IMG/VR virus record: IMGVR_UViG_3300023174_000117
Coordinates: 23,581 to 87,580 of that record
Length of the DNA: 64,000 bases
Source of the DNA: a virus
Direction: 5' to 3' (one strand)
Part shown: piece by piece, positions 1 to 8,769 of the stretch
Position numbering within the stretch: position 1 is the stretch's first letter
How the letters are laid out: every line of letters begins with the position of its first letter
Notes under the pieces: model-generated
Databases searched by the model: none
The model's input: only the letters and a program-made list of their open reading frames with translations
What the model was told of the DNA's origin: nothing
Program-made: the position numbers and the translations under genes

Positions 1-908
1 TCAGACTTTTCAATTTCAAAATCCGGCTTATCTATGTCAACAGACAGCGACATATTAGATATTTTTGAATAAGAGGAGTTTTTAAGAATTGTTACGGATA
101 TATTAGATGCAATAAGAATTCCATACGAAGAGTTGTTCAAATCTAATATATTTGCTTTTCTAACGATTCCGTTTGAGTTGTTGTAATTTTTATAGTTTTC
201 TATTGCAACTATTGGTGCTGCAACTAGGTCCTCTATTGCGCCTTGAACTGTAGATGATGATATTACAGAACCTGTATTTGCATTGTCAAAATATATTTGG
301 TTTGAATTATGAGAATTGTTTTCTGATGATATATTTGAACCACTGTAATTTACGTGGGATGATATTATGCTGTCTAATGCGGCCTGAACATTGGAATCGG
401 AGAATGATTTTAATGATTCCGATGATGAACCTGAAAATGCCGAAGTAGATATTGCGGTTGCTGGATGCCTTGCTGAAGCACTCTTATTTAGGTGAGATGA
501 TAAATTTGCGCTAATTTCTTTAATCTGAAGCTCAAGAGAATCAATTACAGAATTAACGTAAGATACTTGTGCCTGCAGAACATTAGTTGGAAAATTTAGC
601 TTTAATTTATCTTCCTCTATGGCTGCAGTTTTTGCGATATTGTCGTTTGTGATTGGTCCATAAATCACATTTGCTTTATCGAGAGCCTCTTTCAATATTG
701 AACCAGACGGATCCAAACTCTTGGATAGCCTGGACGAGACGCTATTACCTATGGCACCCTGAGGGTTTATGCCTAAAGTTTTTTCAATTTGGATTATTGC
801 AGATCTAATAGAGTTTATGGAGTCTGCACCTATCTCATTTAAGTTGTTTCTTACTATAGGTAGCTCAGCAGATGTATCTATTTGATTTGGATATTTTGAA
901 TTTGACAT
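1..908 (-). CDS. Virion structural / tail-fibre-like protein (3' end outside window)
   Basis: Reading leftward from the ATG at 908, the frame stays open to base 1, so about 302 N-terminal residues are visible and the C-terminus lies outside the window. The protein is rich in Ser, Asn, Ala and Ile. It twice shows the VQxAxxxL pattern (NVQAALDSI, TVQGAIEDL) that is common in phage tail fibres and other trimeric receptor-binding or structural proteins. No enzymatic motif is visible. It is the last gene of a run of minus-strand virion genes. No clear Shine-Dalgarno sequence precedes the ATG; an AATATATTAA box lies about 20 bases upstream. The structural assignment is inference from composition and neighbours. 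Confidence 0.6.
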   Translation of the reverse strand, partial: MSNSKYPNQIDTSAELPIVRNNLNEIGADSINSIRSAIIQIEKTLGINPQGAIGNSVSSRLSKSLDPSGSILKEALDKANVIYGPITNDNIAKTAAIEEDKLKLNFPTNVLQAQVSYVNSVIDSLELQIKEISANLSSHLNKSASARHPATAISTSAFSGSSSESLKSFSDSNVQAALDSIISSHVNYSGSNISSENNSHNSNQIYFDNANTGSVISSSTVQGAIEDLVAAPIVAIENYKNYNNSNGIVRKANILDLNNSSYGILIASNISVTILKNSSYSKISNMSLSVDIDKPDFEIEKS

Positions 909-941
909 ACTCTATACTTATAATTTAATATATTGTTGTTT

Positions 942-1202
942 TTAATATACTAAATATTTTTCTTTAGAATTAGTTATTTCGTAGCACCCATTTTCAATAT
1001 TTATATTTTTGTCCGCTTCAACGGATGAATTACTTATAGGTAAAATTATGGATGGTTCAAAATTATTATAAGATATAAAGCTAAACTGAGATTCGCTTAA
1101 AGACATCATATTTATAACTTTTTCAGATATTTCATTATAATTTTTGAAAAAATAAGAAATATTAAAAAGAATGAAAATGATTAGAGAGGTATGCTTTAAC
1201 AT
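942..1202 (-). CDS. Small membrane-anchored protein, unknown function
   Basis: The protein has 86 residues. Residues 5-20 (SLIIFILFNISYFF) form a hydrophobic segment after a short Lys/His start, so it is probably a signal anchor with the rest of the chain outside the inner membrane. The remainder is Asn/Ser/Glu-rich with a single Cys and no recognisable domain. It lies in a group of small membrane proteins (942-1701 and 4611-4988), which makes a role in lysis or virion exit possible but unproven. Confidence 0.5.
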   Translation of the reverse strand: MLKHTSLIIFILFNISYFFKNYNEISEKVINMMSLSESQFSFISYNNFEPSIILPISNSSVEADKNINIENGCYEITNSKEKYLVY

Positions 1203-1214
1203 GAAACTTCCTAA

Positions 1215-1463
1215 TTATTCTAATGATATTGGATCTATCTTAACTTTTTCTATATCAGTTTTATTCATAAGTTCTTTTATTGACTCTATATTTATATCGA
1301 AGTAAATCTTGGAACCATCTTCATCTTCTGATGAAAATTTATTTAAACTGACATTATTATCATTAAAACTATTAGTAATTATTTTAGATAGCTTTTTGTG
1401 AATAACCAGGTCTGTTTTAGCATTTAACTCTGCTAATTTTTTTATTAAAAATTCCTTATTCAT
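1215..1463 (-). CDS. Hypothetical small charged protein
   Basis: The protein has 82 residues starting at MNKEFLIKKL. The frame can be extended upstream to 1511, but that would bury the start deep inside the neighbouring gene. The ATG at 1463 overlaps the upstream stop codon by eight bases and follows a GAAGAG stretch, so translation is probably coupled. The sequence is Lys/Asn/Glu-rich and predicted helical, with no domain I recognise. Confidence 0.5.
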   Translation of the reverse strand: MNKEFLIKKLAELNAKTDLVIHKKLSKIITNSFNDNNVSLNKFSSEDEDGSKIYFDINIESIKELMNKTDIEKVKIDPISLE

Positions 1464-1701
1464 TTGGCTGCTCTTCCTTTTTTCCAAAATCCGTCCATTT
1501 TCTTGCAACATAAGCAGTGAATGTGGAAGACATATACATAGTAAGTATTGCTATGTCAACTGGCACAAAAGAAAAAGATAAGTATTTCTCAAATACTGGC
1601 GAGAAAGAAACAAGAATTATATTCATGGTTACAACAAGAAAGGAAATTGTTGCAAATGTTAACATCGCATCCTTTCTACCTTTGCTATTTTTAATCCACA
1701 T
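1456..1701 (-). CDS. Two-helix membrane protein, holin-like candidate
   Basis: The protein has 81 residues. A basic N-terminus (MWIKNSKGRK) is followed by two hydrophobic stretches (about residues 14-35 and 45-66) and a charged C-terminal tail (KKEEQPNE). This small two-helix layout fits class II holins, but many phage membrane proteins look the same and I see no specific motif. It overlaps the following gene by eight bases and sits eight bases after the large baseplate-like gene. The holin role is inference only. Confidence 0.5.
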   Translation of the reverse strand: MWIKNSKGRKDAMLTFATISFLVVTMNIILVSFSPVFEKYLSFSFVPVDIAILTMYMSSTFTAYVARKWTDFGKKEEQPNE

Positions 1702-1709
1702 AGATTCTC

Positions 1710-3707
1710 CTAGGGGTTCTTCATGAATGGATATTGATACAGAATATCTGTCTTGTCCATTCTCATTAAATTTAACTTTTGCCTTCCGTACTTATTAAAT
1801 ACAAATCTTTCTCTCGATGAGTCTAAAACTTCATATATGAACTCAATATCATCAGTGTAATCAAATCGTATAATAACATCACGATCTTTTATTATTGGTT
1901 TATATAAGGCTAATGCGGATGGTTTGAATTCTTGATTTAGATGCTGATGATCCCCAAGCGCTAAATTTTCTGGGGTCTCATAGAATCTGATGAGAACCCG
2001 CTTATCAGCTCTCCTTTGATTGATATACTGCTCATATCCACCGACGATGCCCGTTCCAAAGCAGAACTTGCAACTTCTAATTTTAGGATGTTGCCTTCTT
2101 AAGGTCACACAACTGCAGGTTTCTCCAGACCATAGTCTCTTGAGAAGTACACATTTTTCTCCGACATTCTCCATCAGCTCCTCTTCTCTATCGAGAGCCC
2201 GCTGATATATATTTACTCCCCTAAATCCATTATATTCTCCACCAAGATATGTTCCGCAGTCGTTCTTATTGTTTAAAACTTCCCATGGCAATGGCTGGTG
2301 ATATCCGCAGTGATCTAGACCGTCATGGGCCATTTTCTCAAAATCAGAAAAGTCCGGAACAATAAGGCCAACAGCATTGTATTGTCTTCCGGTAGACTCT
2401 TGATCCTGATAGGTACAAGTGCCATAAATAATAACGTTGTTATCATCCTGGCAAGACAGGAACATCTCGACCGGATCCGATGAGTCATGATATGCCGGAG
2501 TTGTTCCGGAAAGTCCTCTGCCACCAGATGGCACCAGAAAATAATTTTCATCAAAATTTATTGAATTATATCTTATTACTTCGGTTCCAACTTTCAACAA
2601 ACCTGTGGCCGGAAACCCAACTACACTCGAAACTTTAATTATAGTGGATTCATCAGAAATCTCTTCAACAAGGGTTGTTGATGATGGCAGATAAAAAATT
2701 CCAGGAGAGAGCTCTCCCATGCCATCTGTATTCAAAGAGTCCTTGTACGTCTCCATAACTCTAGCGGCAAAGTAATATCCGATTCCAACGGAGAATTCTG
2801 ACAACGTTGTCTCAAGTATAGAACTATCTATCAGATACTTTGGTTCAGAATCAAAGATTTTAAGACGATCTTCTGAGTAGTATAGCAAAACATAAATATC
2901 GCTATTGTAAAATCTTGAAGCAGGCTTGGACCAGCTTATATAGAGATCTTTGCCATTTCCAAGGTCGCGAACAGACGTAACGCCCTGAAAGAAACCTACG
3001 AATCCACCTTGAGGAAATATGTCTGGAAGTGGTACTTCGGTATACTTTATAAAAAACTTAAAGGAGGAAGATAGAATCTTTGAACTTGAATTTGATATTT
3101 CATAACGAAGAGTGTATGCGCCATCTCTCAGGAACTCATCTGGATCTATTGTTATCTCTACGTCACGAAGAGTTACCGAGGTTATGTTGCTACCAATTCC
3201 ATGAAATCCGTTCTGAAAATCACCATTTTTAATTGCATAAGCGCCATTGATAGACACATTAATTGTAGATAAATCAAGATCTTCAGAGTCATCCTTAAAT
3301 TCCAAAAAAATCCTTTGAGGCGATACTACATTCGAATTGTTTTCGGGAGAAGAAAAGAAAAGATATGGCTTGTTTTCAATTACTTTGAAAGAATAATTAA
3401 AATTATTATATTTTCCTAAAAAGTTTTGAACCTGTATTTTAACGTTTATTATGGAGTTTTCTTCAAAGTTATTTTCAAGATTTATTACAACCGAAAGGTT
3501 ATCTCCGACTGGATTTATATCAGAATAAATTCCGGCAAACCCCGGCTTAAACTCAGAACCTTCTACTGCAGTTGTTCCGTTTATTTGAACAATCAATGTT
3601 GATGAATTGATTCCATTTCCATCATCAACAATAGTAAATTCAATTAATGTATCGAGAGGATTTCTTTTGGATCCCTCCGGAGGACTAACTCCAGTTAAAG
3701 AAAACAT
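1710..3707 (-). CDS. Large virion protein with Ig/cadherin-like repeats (baseplate or tail)
   Basis: The protein has 665 residues and a good ribosome binding site (GTGGAGAAATT-ATG). The N-terminal third contains two copies of a roughly 110-residue beta-rich module: VSINGAYAIKNGDFQNGF mirrors an earlier VQINGTTAVEGSEFKPGF, and both end in GI-S-I. They resemble bacterial Ig/cadherin-type repeats. A fibronectin-III-like stretch follows. The C-terminal part has a Cys cluster (CSC about 28 residues before CKFCFGTG) that could bind zinc. No enzymatic motif is visible. Position among structural genes suggests a baseplate or tail-tip component. The palindrome at 3725-3745 lies just upstream. Confidence 0.6.
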   Translation of the reverse strand: MFSLTGVSPPEGSKRNPLDTLIEFTIVDDGNGINSSTLIVQINGTTAVEGSEFKPGFAGIYSDINPVGDNLSVVINLENNFEENSIINVKIQVQNFLGKYNNFNYSFKVIENKPYLFFSSPENNSNVVSPQRIFLEFKDDSEDLDLSTINVSINGAYAIKNGDFQNGFHGIGSNITSVTLRDVEITIDPDEFLRDGAYTLRYEISNSSSKILSSSFKFFIKYTEVPLPDIFPQGGFVGFFQGVTSVRDLGNGKDLYISWSKPASRFYNSDIYVLLYYSEDRLKIFDSEPKYLIDSSILETTLSEFSVGIGYYFAARVMETYKDSLNTDGMGELSPGIFYLPSSTTLVEEISDESTIIKVSSVVGFPATGLLKVGTEVIRYNSINFDENYFLVPSGGRGLSGTTPAYHDSSDPVEMFLSCQDDNNVIIYGTCTYQDQESTGRQYNAVGLIVPDFSDFEKMAHDGLDHCGYHQPLPWEVLNNKNDCGTYLGGEYNGFRGVNIYQRALDREEELMENVGEKCVLLKRLWSGETCSCVTLRRQHPKIRSCKFCFGTGIVGGYEQYINQRRADKRVLIRFYETPENLALGDHQHLNQEFKPSALALYKPIIKDRDVIIRFDYTDDIEFIYEVLDSSRERFVFNKYGRQKLNLMRMDKTDILYQYPFMKNP

Positions 3708-3724
3708 AATTTCTCCACACTTAT

Positions 3725-3745
3725 TTAGATATTATTAATATCTAA
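3725..3745. repeat. Perfect AT-rich palindrome between genes
   Basis: Ten-base arms (TTAGATATTA / TAATATCTAA) flank one central base in the 41-base gap between 3708 and 3748. There is no GC core or T-tract, so it is unlikely to be an intrinsic terminator. An operator, a promoter element or an mRNA stem ahead of the 665-residue gene is possible. Confidence 0.4.
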
Positions 3746-3748
3746 TGT

Positions 3749-4264
3749 TTACTTCAACTTTTTAAGAAGTTCTTCCTTCTTGGATTCTGCTTCTTCTTTA
3801 TCTTTTACTTTGTGATATTTTAGCAGCTTATTTACATATTTTTCGGCTTCTTTTTCCGAACGATTGTTTGCATCAAATTTTATTTGATTTTGAAAAGCCT
3901 CAATTTCTTCTGGTCTCTCTAGATATTTTTTCTTTCTTTTCGTTCTGTCTGTGTCAAACTCTTTTTCTATATGCTGAAATACGTGAGTTAGCTCGTGAAC
4001 AACATATCTGCATAATATCTCAAATTTTTCATCAAGCAGTGATGTATTTAGAAACATTTTTCCATCTATTGTCTTTGCAGTAACATCAAGCTTAGAATCA
4101 AATGCTATAGAAACTCCATCTAAATCCTCCGGTTTTCTGTCGTACTCTTCGCAAAGCTCTTTTACTACAGGATCTTTTTTGAGATATTTCTTGACCTTAG
4201 ATAATATCTTGACTTGATTTTCTATTGATTCAATCTTTTTTTTCTTCAGTTCTACTACATACAT
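3749..4264 (-). CDS. Small zinc metallopeptidase-like protein (HELTH motif)
   Basis: The protein has 171 residues. H90-E91-L-T-H94 is a zincin HExxH site, and the following RPEEIEAF segment (E120/E122) is placed as the third zinc ligand is in minimal gluzincin-like phage and mobile-element peptidases. The first 45 and last 45 residues are Lys/Glu-rich helices. There is no signal peptide, so it acts in the cytoplasm or is packaged. The start overlaps the upstream gene's end by 35 bases and has only a weak GGGAT ribosome site. The substrate is unknown; virion maturation or lysis are the obvious options given the neighbours. Confidence 0.6.
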   Translation of the reverse strand: MYVVELKKKKIESIENQVKILSKVKKYLKKDPVVKELCEEYDRKPEDLDGVSIAFDSKLDVTAKTIDGKMFLNTSLLDEKFEILCRYVVHELTHVFQHIEKEFDTDRTKRKKKYLERPEEIEAFQNQIKFDANNRSEKEAEKYVNKLLKYHKVKDKEEAESKKEELLKKLK

Positions 4265-4442
4265 TGTTCTGCATCCCGATTATATATTGTGCTAGCTTTG
4301 TACTTTGTTCCAGTTCTGAAATTCTTTCGCTTGCCTTACAGATTAAATTTTTCAGTCCAAGAATTTCTAACTCAATTTCGTCAGGCGTCTCTGGCTTTGA
4401 GAATCCAAGATAATCAATTTTGCATTTCTCTATCTTCTTCAT
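4230..4442 (-). CDS. Hypothetical 70-residue helical protein
   Basis: The frame opens further upstream, but the ATG at 4442 (MKKIEKCKIDYLGF) has an AGAGG sequence about ten bases before it and overlaps the upstream gene by only 29 bases, so I choose it. The middle is a Leu/Ile/Glu-rich helix (EIELEILGLKNLICKASERI), probably a coiled coil. No known domain is visible. Confidence 0.45.
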   Translation of the reverse strand: MKKIEKCKIDYLGFSKPETPDEIELEILGLKNLICKASERISELEQSTKLAQYIIGMQNNVCSRTEEKKD

Positions 4443-4602
4443 GTGTCTCATCATCCTCTTGAGATTCGGCGCTAAACTTTCCAACACTCTCTGGTGGAGA
4501 TGATACTGTAATACAAATATCTTTAACCTGCTCGGATATTTTATTTTTAAGAAGGGCGCATTCCTCAATGAGTAATTTTAAGTTATTATCTAAAATATTC
4601 AT
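4414..4602 (-). CDS. Hypothetical small acidic protein
   Basis: The protein has 62 residues with a helical N-terminal half (NLKLLIEECALLKNKI) and a Glu/Asp-rich tail. An AGGATTCAGA-ATG ribosome site and tight packing against its neighbours support it as a real gene. Its 3' end overlaps the next gene. Function is unknown. Confidence 0.45.
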   Translation of the reverse strand: MNILDNNLKLLIEECALLKNKISEQVKDICITVSSPPESVGKFSAESQEDDETHEEDREMQN

Positions 4603-4610
4603 TCTGAATC

Positions 4611-4988
4611 CTATTTTTTTGATAAAAAGAATTTTATTTGTTCTAACGTTTGGGATGTGTCACTGGCCAGCTTGTGATAATCGCCAATGATTTTCTTCAA
4701 GTCATCTATTCGCTCAGATCTTAATTGAGAATTTTCTTGCGTTTTTTCCTGAAGCTCTTTTTGAGCATTTATAAGTTCTCTTTCTAGGTAGTTGATTTTT
4801 TTCTCATATCTTTCTTGATTTTGAGTTACTTTCGTCTCAAGTACCTTCTCTTTTTCATTTATGTTTTTTTCTTTTCCAAACATTTTATTTTCTTTATGAA
4901 TATTCCAAAAGAAAATCATGGCCGCAATAATTCCCCAAATGCCACCCTTTTCTATAAGCCCAGATATTATAATAGTAAAAGGATCCAT
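4611..4988 (-). CDS. Membrane-anchored coiled-coil protein
   Basis: The protein has 125 residues. Residues 5-29 form a transmembrane helix (GLIEKGGIWGIIAAMIFFW). The rest is a long charged coiled coil (about residues 33-110). This layout is seen in phage membrane proteins near lysis genes and in some tail-associated proteins, but no family-defining motif is visible. It is the first gene of a leftward run. The 85-base gap upstream is shared with the divergent gene at 5074 and should hold promoters for both. Confidence 0.5.
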   Translation of the reverse strand: MDPFTIIISGLIEKGGIWGIIAAMIFFWNIHKENKMFGKEKNINEKEKVLETKVTQNQERYEKKINYLERELINAQKELQEKTQENSQLRSERIDDLKKIIGDYHKLASDTSQTLEQIKFFLSKK

Positions 4989-5073
4989 GATTATTTACCT
5001 GTAATATTAGCAGAGTTTTATAGTTATTACTTTTATATCTTTATATAGCAAACTTGAACTTTAAAAGGAGATA

Positions 5074-5307
5074 ATGATGAAAGATTATATTTTTATATTG
5101 GCAAGCACATCAGATGTTGGACAAATTGATCTGTCGGGCTTGGTCGAACTATACAACCAGGGCAGCCCTTTTGTAAAAGTTTATCCATTTCAGGTTCCGA
5201 CTCAATGCGACGATACGACAGTAAGTCTAATGGGAAGGGGATTTGCTTTTAATGCCGGATATAATTCAATCGGAACAATAAGTATGGTAATAGCTGTCAA
5301 TCCATAA
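5074..5307 (+). CDS. Hypothetical small plus-strand protein
   Basis: The protein has 77 residues and is one of only three plus-strand genes. A strong AAAAGGAG site precedes two adjacent ATGs; the second (5077) has the better spacing. The sequence is Gly/Val/Ser-rich and probably beta-structured (FILASTSDVGQIDLSGLVEL, then RGFAFNAGYNSIGTISMVIA), with one Cys. It ends 16 bases from the convergent gene at 5324. Function is unknown. Confidence 0.5.
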   Translation: MMKDYIFILASTSDVGQIDLSGLVELYNQGSPFVKVYPFQVPTQCDDTTVSLMGRGFAFNAGYNSIGTISMVIAVNP

Positions 5308-5323
5308 TTATTGTATTGATAAT

Positions 5324-6232
5324 CTATATTATTCTTCTGGCTCGAACGTGGCGAAGGCGATTCAGGGCAGGACTTCCGCTGGTCAAATTACTATAGGTTC
5401 CAAAGCTTCTTGGTCCAGGTCTAATGCTGTTCTTGATAAACTTAAGCCTTTCCCTATAGCTGCTTAGCCAAGTACCAAAGTGAGTCTGTAAGAAGTCACC
5501 TAAAGCTGGTGGCTGATAAGAGAGTCCTCCATCGCTTATGGTGAAATCTCTGCCCTTTTCAATTAATGCCTGGGAGGATATTGCAAAAACATAAGCTCCC
5601 TCTACAAGAGCTGCGGCAAATAACTTGTAAATAACTTCATCGGCAAAAGTAAAACTTGTAAAGAATGGAATCATATTGAATTCAGAAAGGGCCTGACAGA
5701 GAAAACATATTAGGATATCATCTGAAAAGACATCGCATTCTTCGGTTATGATCTCACCGTAAGAATCGTACATTATTGCGCCAAATTCATCTCTTTTAGG
5801 CTTCTTACCTGAATTGCGAAGTCTTGCCTTAAGAAACTTCAGAAGAACGTTTATGCCTAAAATTTCGGCGTCTGTAAAGTCAAAATTGACATCATCTCCA
5901 AGTCTTATAGATCCTGATATGGCAGAAGATTCATCAACAACGAGAAACTGAAATACGTTTTGTACAGAGATTCCATTTATTTGTGCAGACCAGCTATCAG
6001 TCCAGTTGCCCTTATCAGATAATTTTGGAACAGAATATGTATATTGATATAACCCCAATTCAACTCTAGTTATGCCACTAGAAGTAGGGCCAACAATCAC
6101 ATTCCCATTGAGGTCTTTTATAGTTATCTCTGGAGTCGAATCGGTATCTGTCGGTAGACCGTCGATACCGTAATATTGAATGGAAAGGATTACATCCTGT
6201 CCACGAATTGCTTTGCTTCTGGTATTTGCCAT
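5324..6232 (-). CDS. Virion protein with N-terminal Ig-like domain (neck/connector candidate)
   Basis: The protein has 302 residues. The first 105 form a beta-rich domain (IRGQDVILSIQYYGIDG, then GLYQYTYSVP, DSWSAQINGI) like the Ig-type module of phage structural proteins. The remainder is mostly helical and ends in a basic tail (RLRHVRARRII). The C-terminal pattern SDGGLSYQPPALGDFLQ occurs in virion connector-type proteins as far as I can judge. Its ATG directly follows the stop of the 6233-6565 gene, whose N-terminus is also Ig-like, so the two are probably co-translated. The connector role is inference. Confidence 0.5.
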   Translation of the reverse strand: MANTRSKAIRGQDVILSIQYYGIDGLPTDTDSTPEITIKDLNGNVIVGPTSSGITRVELGLYQYTYSVPKLSDKGNWTDSWSAQINGISVQNVFQFLVVDESSAISGSIRLGDDVNFDFTDAEILGINVLLKFLKARLRNSGKKPKRDEFGAIMYDSYGEIITEECDVFSDDILICFLCQALSEFNMIPFFTSFTFADEVIYKLFAAALVEGAYVFAISSQALIEKGRDFTISDGGLSYQPPALGDFLQTHFGTWLSSYRERLKFIKNSIRPGPRSFGTYSNLTSGSPALNRLRHVRARRII

Positions 6233-6565
6233 TTATTTAGGCTCCGCTCTTGGTGCAGATATCACTTGTTTTTGTGACTGGGACGAAACTGTGAAGTTAT
6301 CTATTGTAACGTAATCTTCACCACTTAACGTTGTTTTTATTATAACAATATAATCTCCAGCTATCTGGGGAGTAAAGCTATAATAGTATGTAGCAGAACT
6401 TGAATCTATGGCTGTTGCCAAAGCAGGTAGGCCAGGAACCAGGGAGCCGTTTGGTTTTATAATTTTTTCTATCGTCGGAACTTGTCCAACTAGCGGCTTT
6501 CCATTTAATGTTACTTGCACCGGTATCTTTACCTCGGCCCCAAGCAAATAGCTTCCTAAACCCAT
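6233..6565 (-). CDS. Small beta-rich virion protein
   Basis: The protein is 110 residues from ATG 6565, which is preceded by AGGTGATTTC; the in-frame ATG seven codons upstream has no ribosome site. The sequence looks like a single Ig-like module (KIPVQVTLNGKPLVGQVP, TYYYSFTPQIAGDYIVIIKT), similar to the N-terminal domain of the next gene. It is probably a minor head-tail or tail component. No enzymatic motif is visible. Confidence 0.5.
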   Translation of the reverse strand: MGLGSYLLGAEVKIPVQVTLNGKPLVGQVPTIEKIIKPNGSLVPGLPALATAIDSSSATYYYSFTPQIAGDYIVIIKTTLSGEDYVTIDNFTVSSQSQKQVISAPRAEPK

Positions 6566-6610
6566 GAAATCACCTACTACTATCAATAATTATTAATATA
6601 TGAGAAGTGC

Positions 6611-7696
6611 ATGAAAAAATTAAAAGTTGGAATTACAACCAGAGATGAGGCAAGTATTTGGTCTAATGGTTTGGACCAAAATATATATTTTCTGTATAAG
6701 ATGCTTGAAGACATGGGTTATGACCCACATTTGATTACAGAAGCACAGAATTCTCTAAAACTTGTCGACATTAAAGTTGAAAAACAGGATGTCTATTCTA
6801 TTCGAGAGTTTGACCTTGTACTTGAAGTAGCTCACCCATTAAGTGAGAAACTTACTTCATATTATAACAGCCTTGGAAAACCATTAGTTTCTATAAAATA
6901 TGGAAACTCTTTTATGATAGATTTGGAAAAATATATTCAAAAAAATGGAGAAAATAAAAATTTTTCTACAGGTGTAAATATCCCATTCCGAAATAGAGAG
7001 ATTTGGGTTTCAGAACAATTCTATAAATTCAAGGATTATATAGAAGTTTTAACAAGAACTAACGTCAAAGTAATTCCTTACATTTGGGATTCTTCTATAT
7101 TAAGAATGTATGATGAGGGCTTTCATAATCAGGATATGAAAGTTAAGAAAGAAGATTTCAGAAAGTTAGCTATAGTTGAGCCAAACTTAAATATATTGAA
7201 AAACTGCATGGTCCCTCTAGCTATATGTGATATGGCTTACGATAAAAGAAGTGACCTGATCAAGGAAGTTCTTTGCTTCAATTCAAAGTCGATGGATAAA
7301 AATAACGTATTTATGAATTATATTAAGTGCTTAAATATACATAAGAATAAAATATCTTCCTATGAGGGCAGATACCCATTGTATAAGATATTTAAAAATA
7401 ACAATGCAAATACGATTATTTCAAATCAACTTTTTAACGAACAAAATTATGTCTACTTAGAAACGCTTTTTTACAAAAGACTTCTTATTCACAATAGCCC
7501 GCTATTTAAAGATGTTGGATATTACTATCCGGAATTTGATGTAAATAAAGGTTCCGACGTATTGATTGAGGCGCTGGAATCATTCGATCAAGTTAAACAT
7601 ATTGATTCTTATGAGGCGAAACTAGAGCAAGTTTCTATTTATAATGAGAAGAACCAACAAGTGACAAGAGAACTTATTGAAGGTGTTTTAAAATGA
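6611..7696 (+). CDS. DUF2827 glycosyltransferase-like protein, copy 1
   Basis: The protein has 361 residues. From memory of the DUF2827 family it has the typical landmarks in order: KVGITTRDEASIWSNGLDQN at the start, PYIWD around 160, VEPNLNILKNCMVPLAICD around 190-208, EGRYPLYKIF, SNQLFNEQNYVYLETLF, and VGYYYPEFD near residue 305. These proteins resemble GT-B glycosyltransferases lacking an obvious membrane anchor, and are found in phages and in bacterial surface-sugar loci. The gene runs opposite to all neighbours, overlaps its paralogue by four bases (ATGA) and has a GAGAAG ribosome site. A role in modifying virion or host-surface sugars is inference. Confidence 0.7.
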   Translation: MKKLKVGITTRDEASIWSNGLDQNIYFLYKMLEDMGYDPHLITEAQNSLKLVDIKVEKQDVYSIREFDLVLEVAHPLSEKLTSYYNSLGKPLVSIKYGNSFMIDLEKYIQKNGENKNFSTGVNIPFRNREIWVSEQFYKFKDYIEVLTRTNVKVIPYIWDSSILRMYDEGFHNQDMKVKKEDFRKLAIVEPNLNILKNCMVPLAICDMAYDKRSDLIKEVLCFNSKSMDKNNVFMNYIKCLNIHKNKISSYEGRYPLYKIFKNNNANTIISNQLFNEQNYVYLETLFYKRLLIHNSPLFKDVGYYYPEFDVNKGSDVLIEALESFDQVKHIDSYEAKLEQVSIYNEKNQQVTRELIEGVLK

Positions 7697-8769
7697 GAAA
7701 ACTCAAGATAGGTGTGACCTGCAAGGACTCCTCTAAACTTTGGTCCAATGGTTTAACTCAAAATGCTTATTTTTTAATTGAACTTCTAAAAAAGATAGGA
7801 TACAAGAGAGTTGATCCCGTATCTCAATTTGATGATGCGAAAAAATTTATAGAAGAATATGAAATACTCCATTTAAATAAAGACACGATCACAAATTATG
7901 ATCTTATTATTGAGGTTTGTTATTCCGTTACTGATAACCTATTAGATTATGCAAAAAAGAAAGGTATAAAGGTAATAACGATTAACTACGGCAACATCCT
8001 GATGTTGATGCAGGAGGACTTAGTTTTAAATCCAAAAAGCAATCCTGCGGTTAATAGAGGCGGATTAGACTCTTGGATCTCTCCACACTTTGAGTTTTCA
8101 AAAGGATTTGTTGAGACAACATCAAAGGGAAGGGTTGAAATCTGTCCTTATATTTGGTCTCCAAAGATATTTAACAAATATTGCAAAACAAATAATTTAG
8201 ATATTTTTTATAAAGACAAAGCAAACATAAACAAAGTTGGAATATTTGAATCAAATATAAACATAATTAAAACATGTATTTATCCTCTAATTTCTTTGGA
8301 GAAGTTAGAGAGAGAAGATAAAAATATAATAAAGGAAATCCTCATCTTTAATGCTGTACATCTGAAGGATAACCCTAAATTCAAGGAAATAACATCAAAT
8401 TTTGATATATTTTTAAACAAAAAAATATCGGCAGAGGGAAGATACCCACTGCCGAATATGTTGGCGAAAGGCTATGTTGGAATGATTCTCTCTCACCAAT
8501 TTTATTGCGATCTAAATTATCTAACTCTAGAAGGATTTTATTCTGGTCACCCCGTAATTCATAACAGCGAATTCTGTAAGGATGCTGGATATTTTTACGA
8601 AACATTTAGTGCGGATAGCTGCGTATCTCAAATAAAGAAGGCCATAGAAACTCACGATGAAAATATAGAAAATTATAGAAAATCGGCCAAAGAAGTTATA
8701 TTTAAGTTCTCCGCAGAGAATCCAGAGAACATAACAAAATATAGATATCTTATAGATAATATCAGCTAG
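7693..8769 (+). CDS. DUF2827 glycosyltransferase-like protein, copy 2
   Basis: The protein has 358 residues and is clearly paralogous to the previous one. Shared landmarks are SKLWSNGLTQNAYFL at the N-terminus, CPYIWSP, FESNINIIKTCIYPLISLE, EGRYPLPNMLAKG, SHQFYCDLNYLTLEGFYSGH and AGYFYETFS. The start overlaps the first copy's stop (ATGA), so they form a two-gene operon. Divergence between copies suggests different substrates rather than a fresh duplication. The 3' end overlaps the convergent gene at 8762 by eight bases. Together the pair looks like an accessory cassette inserted between structural genes. Confidence 0.7.
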   Translation: MRKLKIGVTCKDSSKLWSNGLTQNAYFLIELLKKIGYKRVDPVSQFDDAKKFIEEYEILHLNKDTITNYDLIIEVCYSVTDNLLDYAKKKGIKVITINYGNILMLMQEDLVLNPKSNPAVNRGGLDSWISPHFEFSKGFVETTSKGRVEICPYIWSPKIFNKYCKTNNLDIFYKDKANINKVGIFESNINIIKTCIYPLISLEKLEREDKNIIKEILIFNAVHLKDNPKFKEITSNFDIFLNKKISAEGRYPLPNMLAKGYVGMILSHQFYCDLNYLTLEGFYSGHPVIHNSEFCKDAGYFYETFSADSCVSQIKKAIETHDENIENYRKSAKEVIFKFSAENPENITKYRYLIDNIS

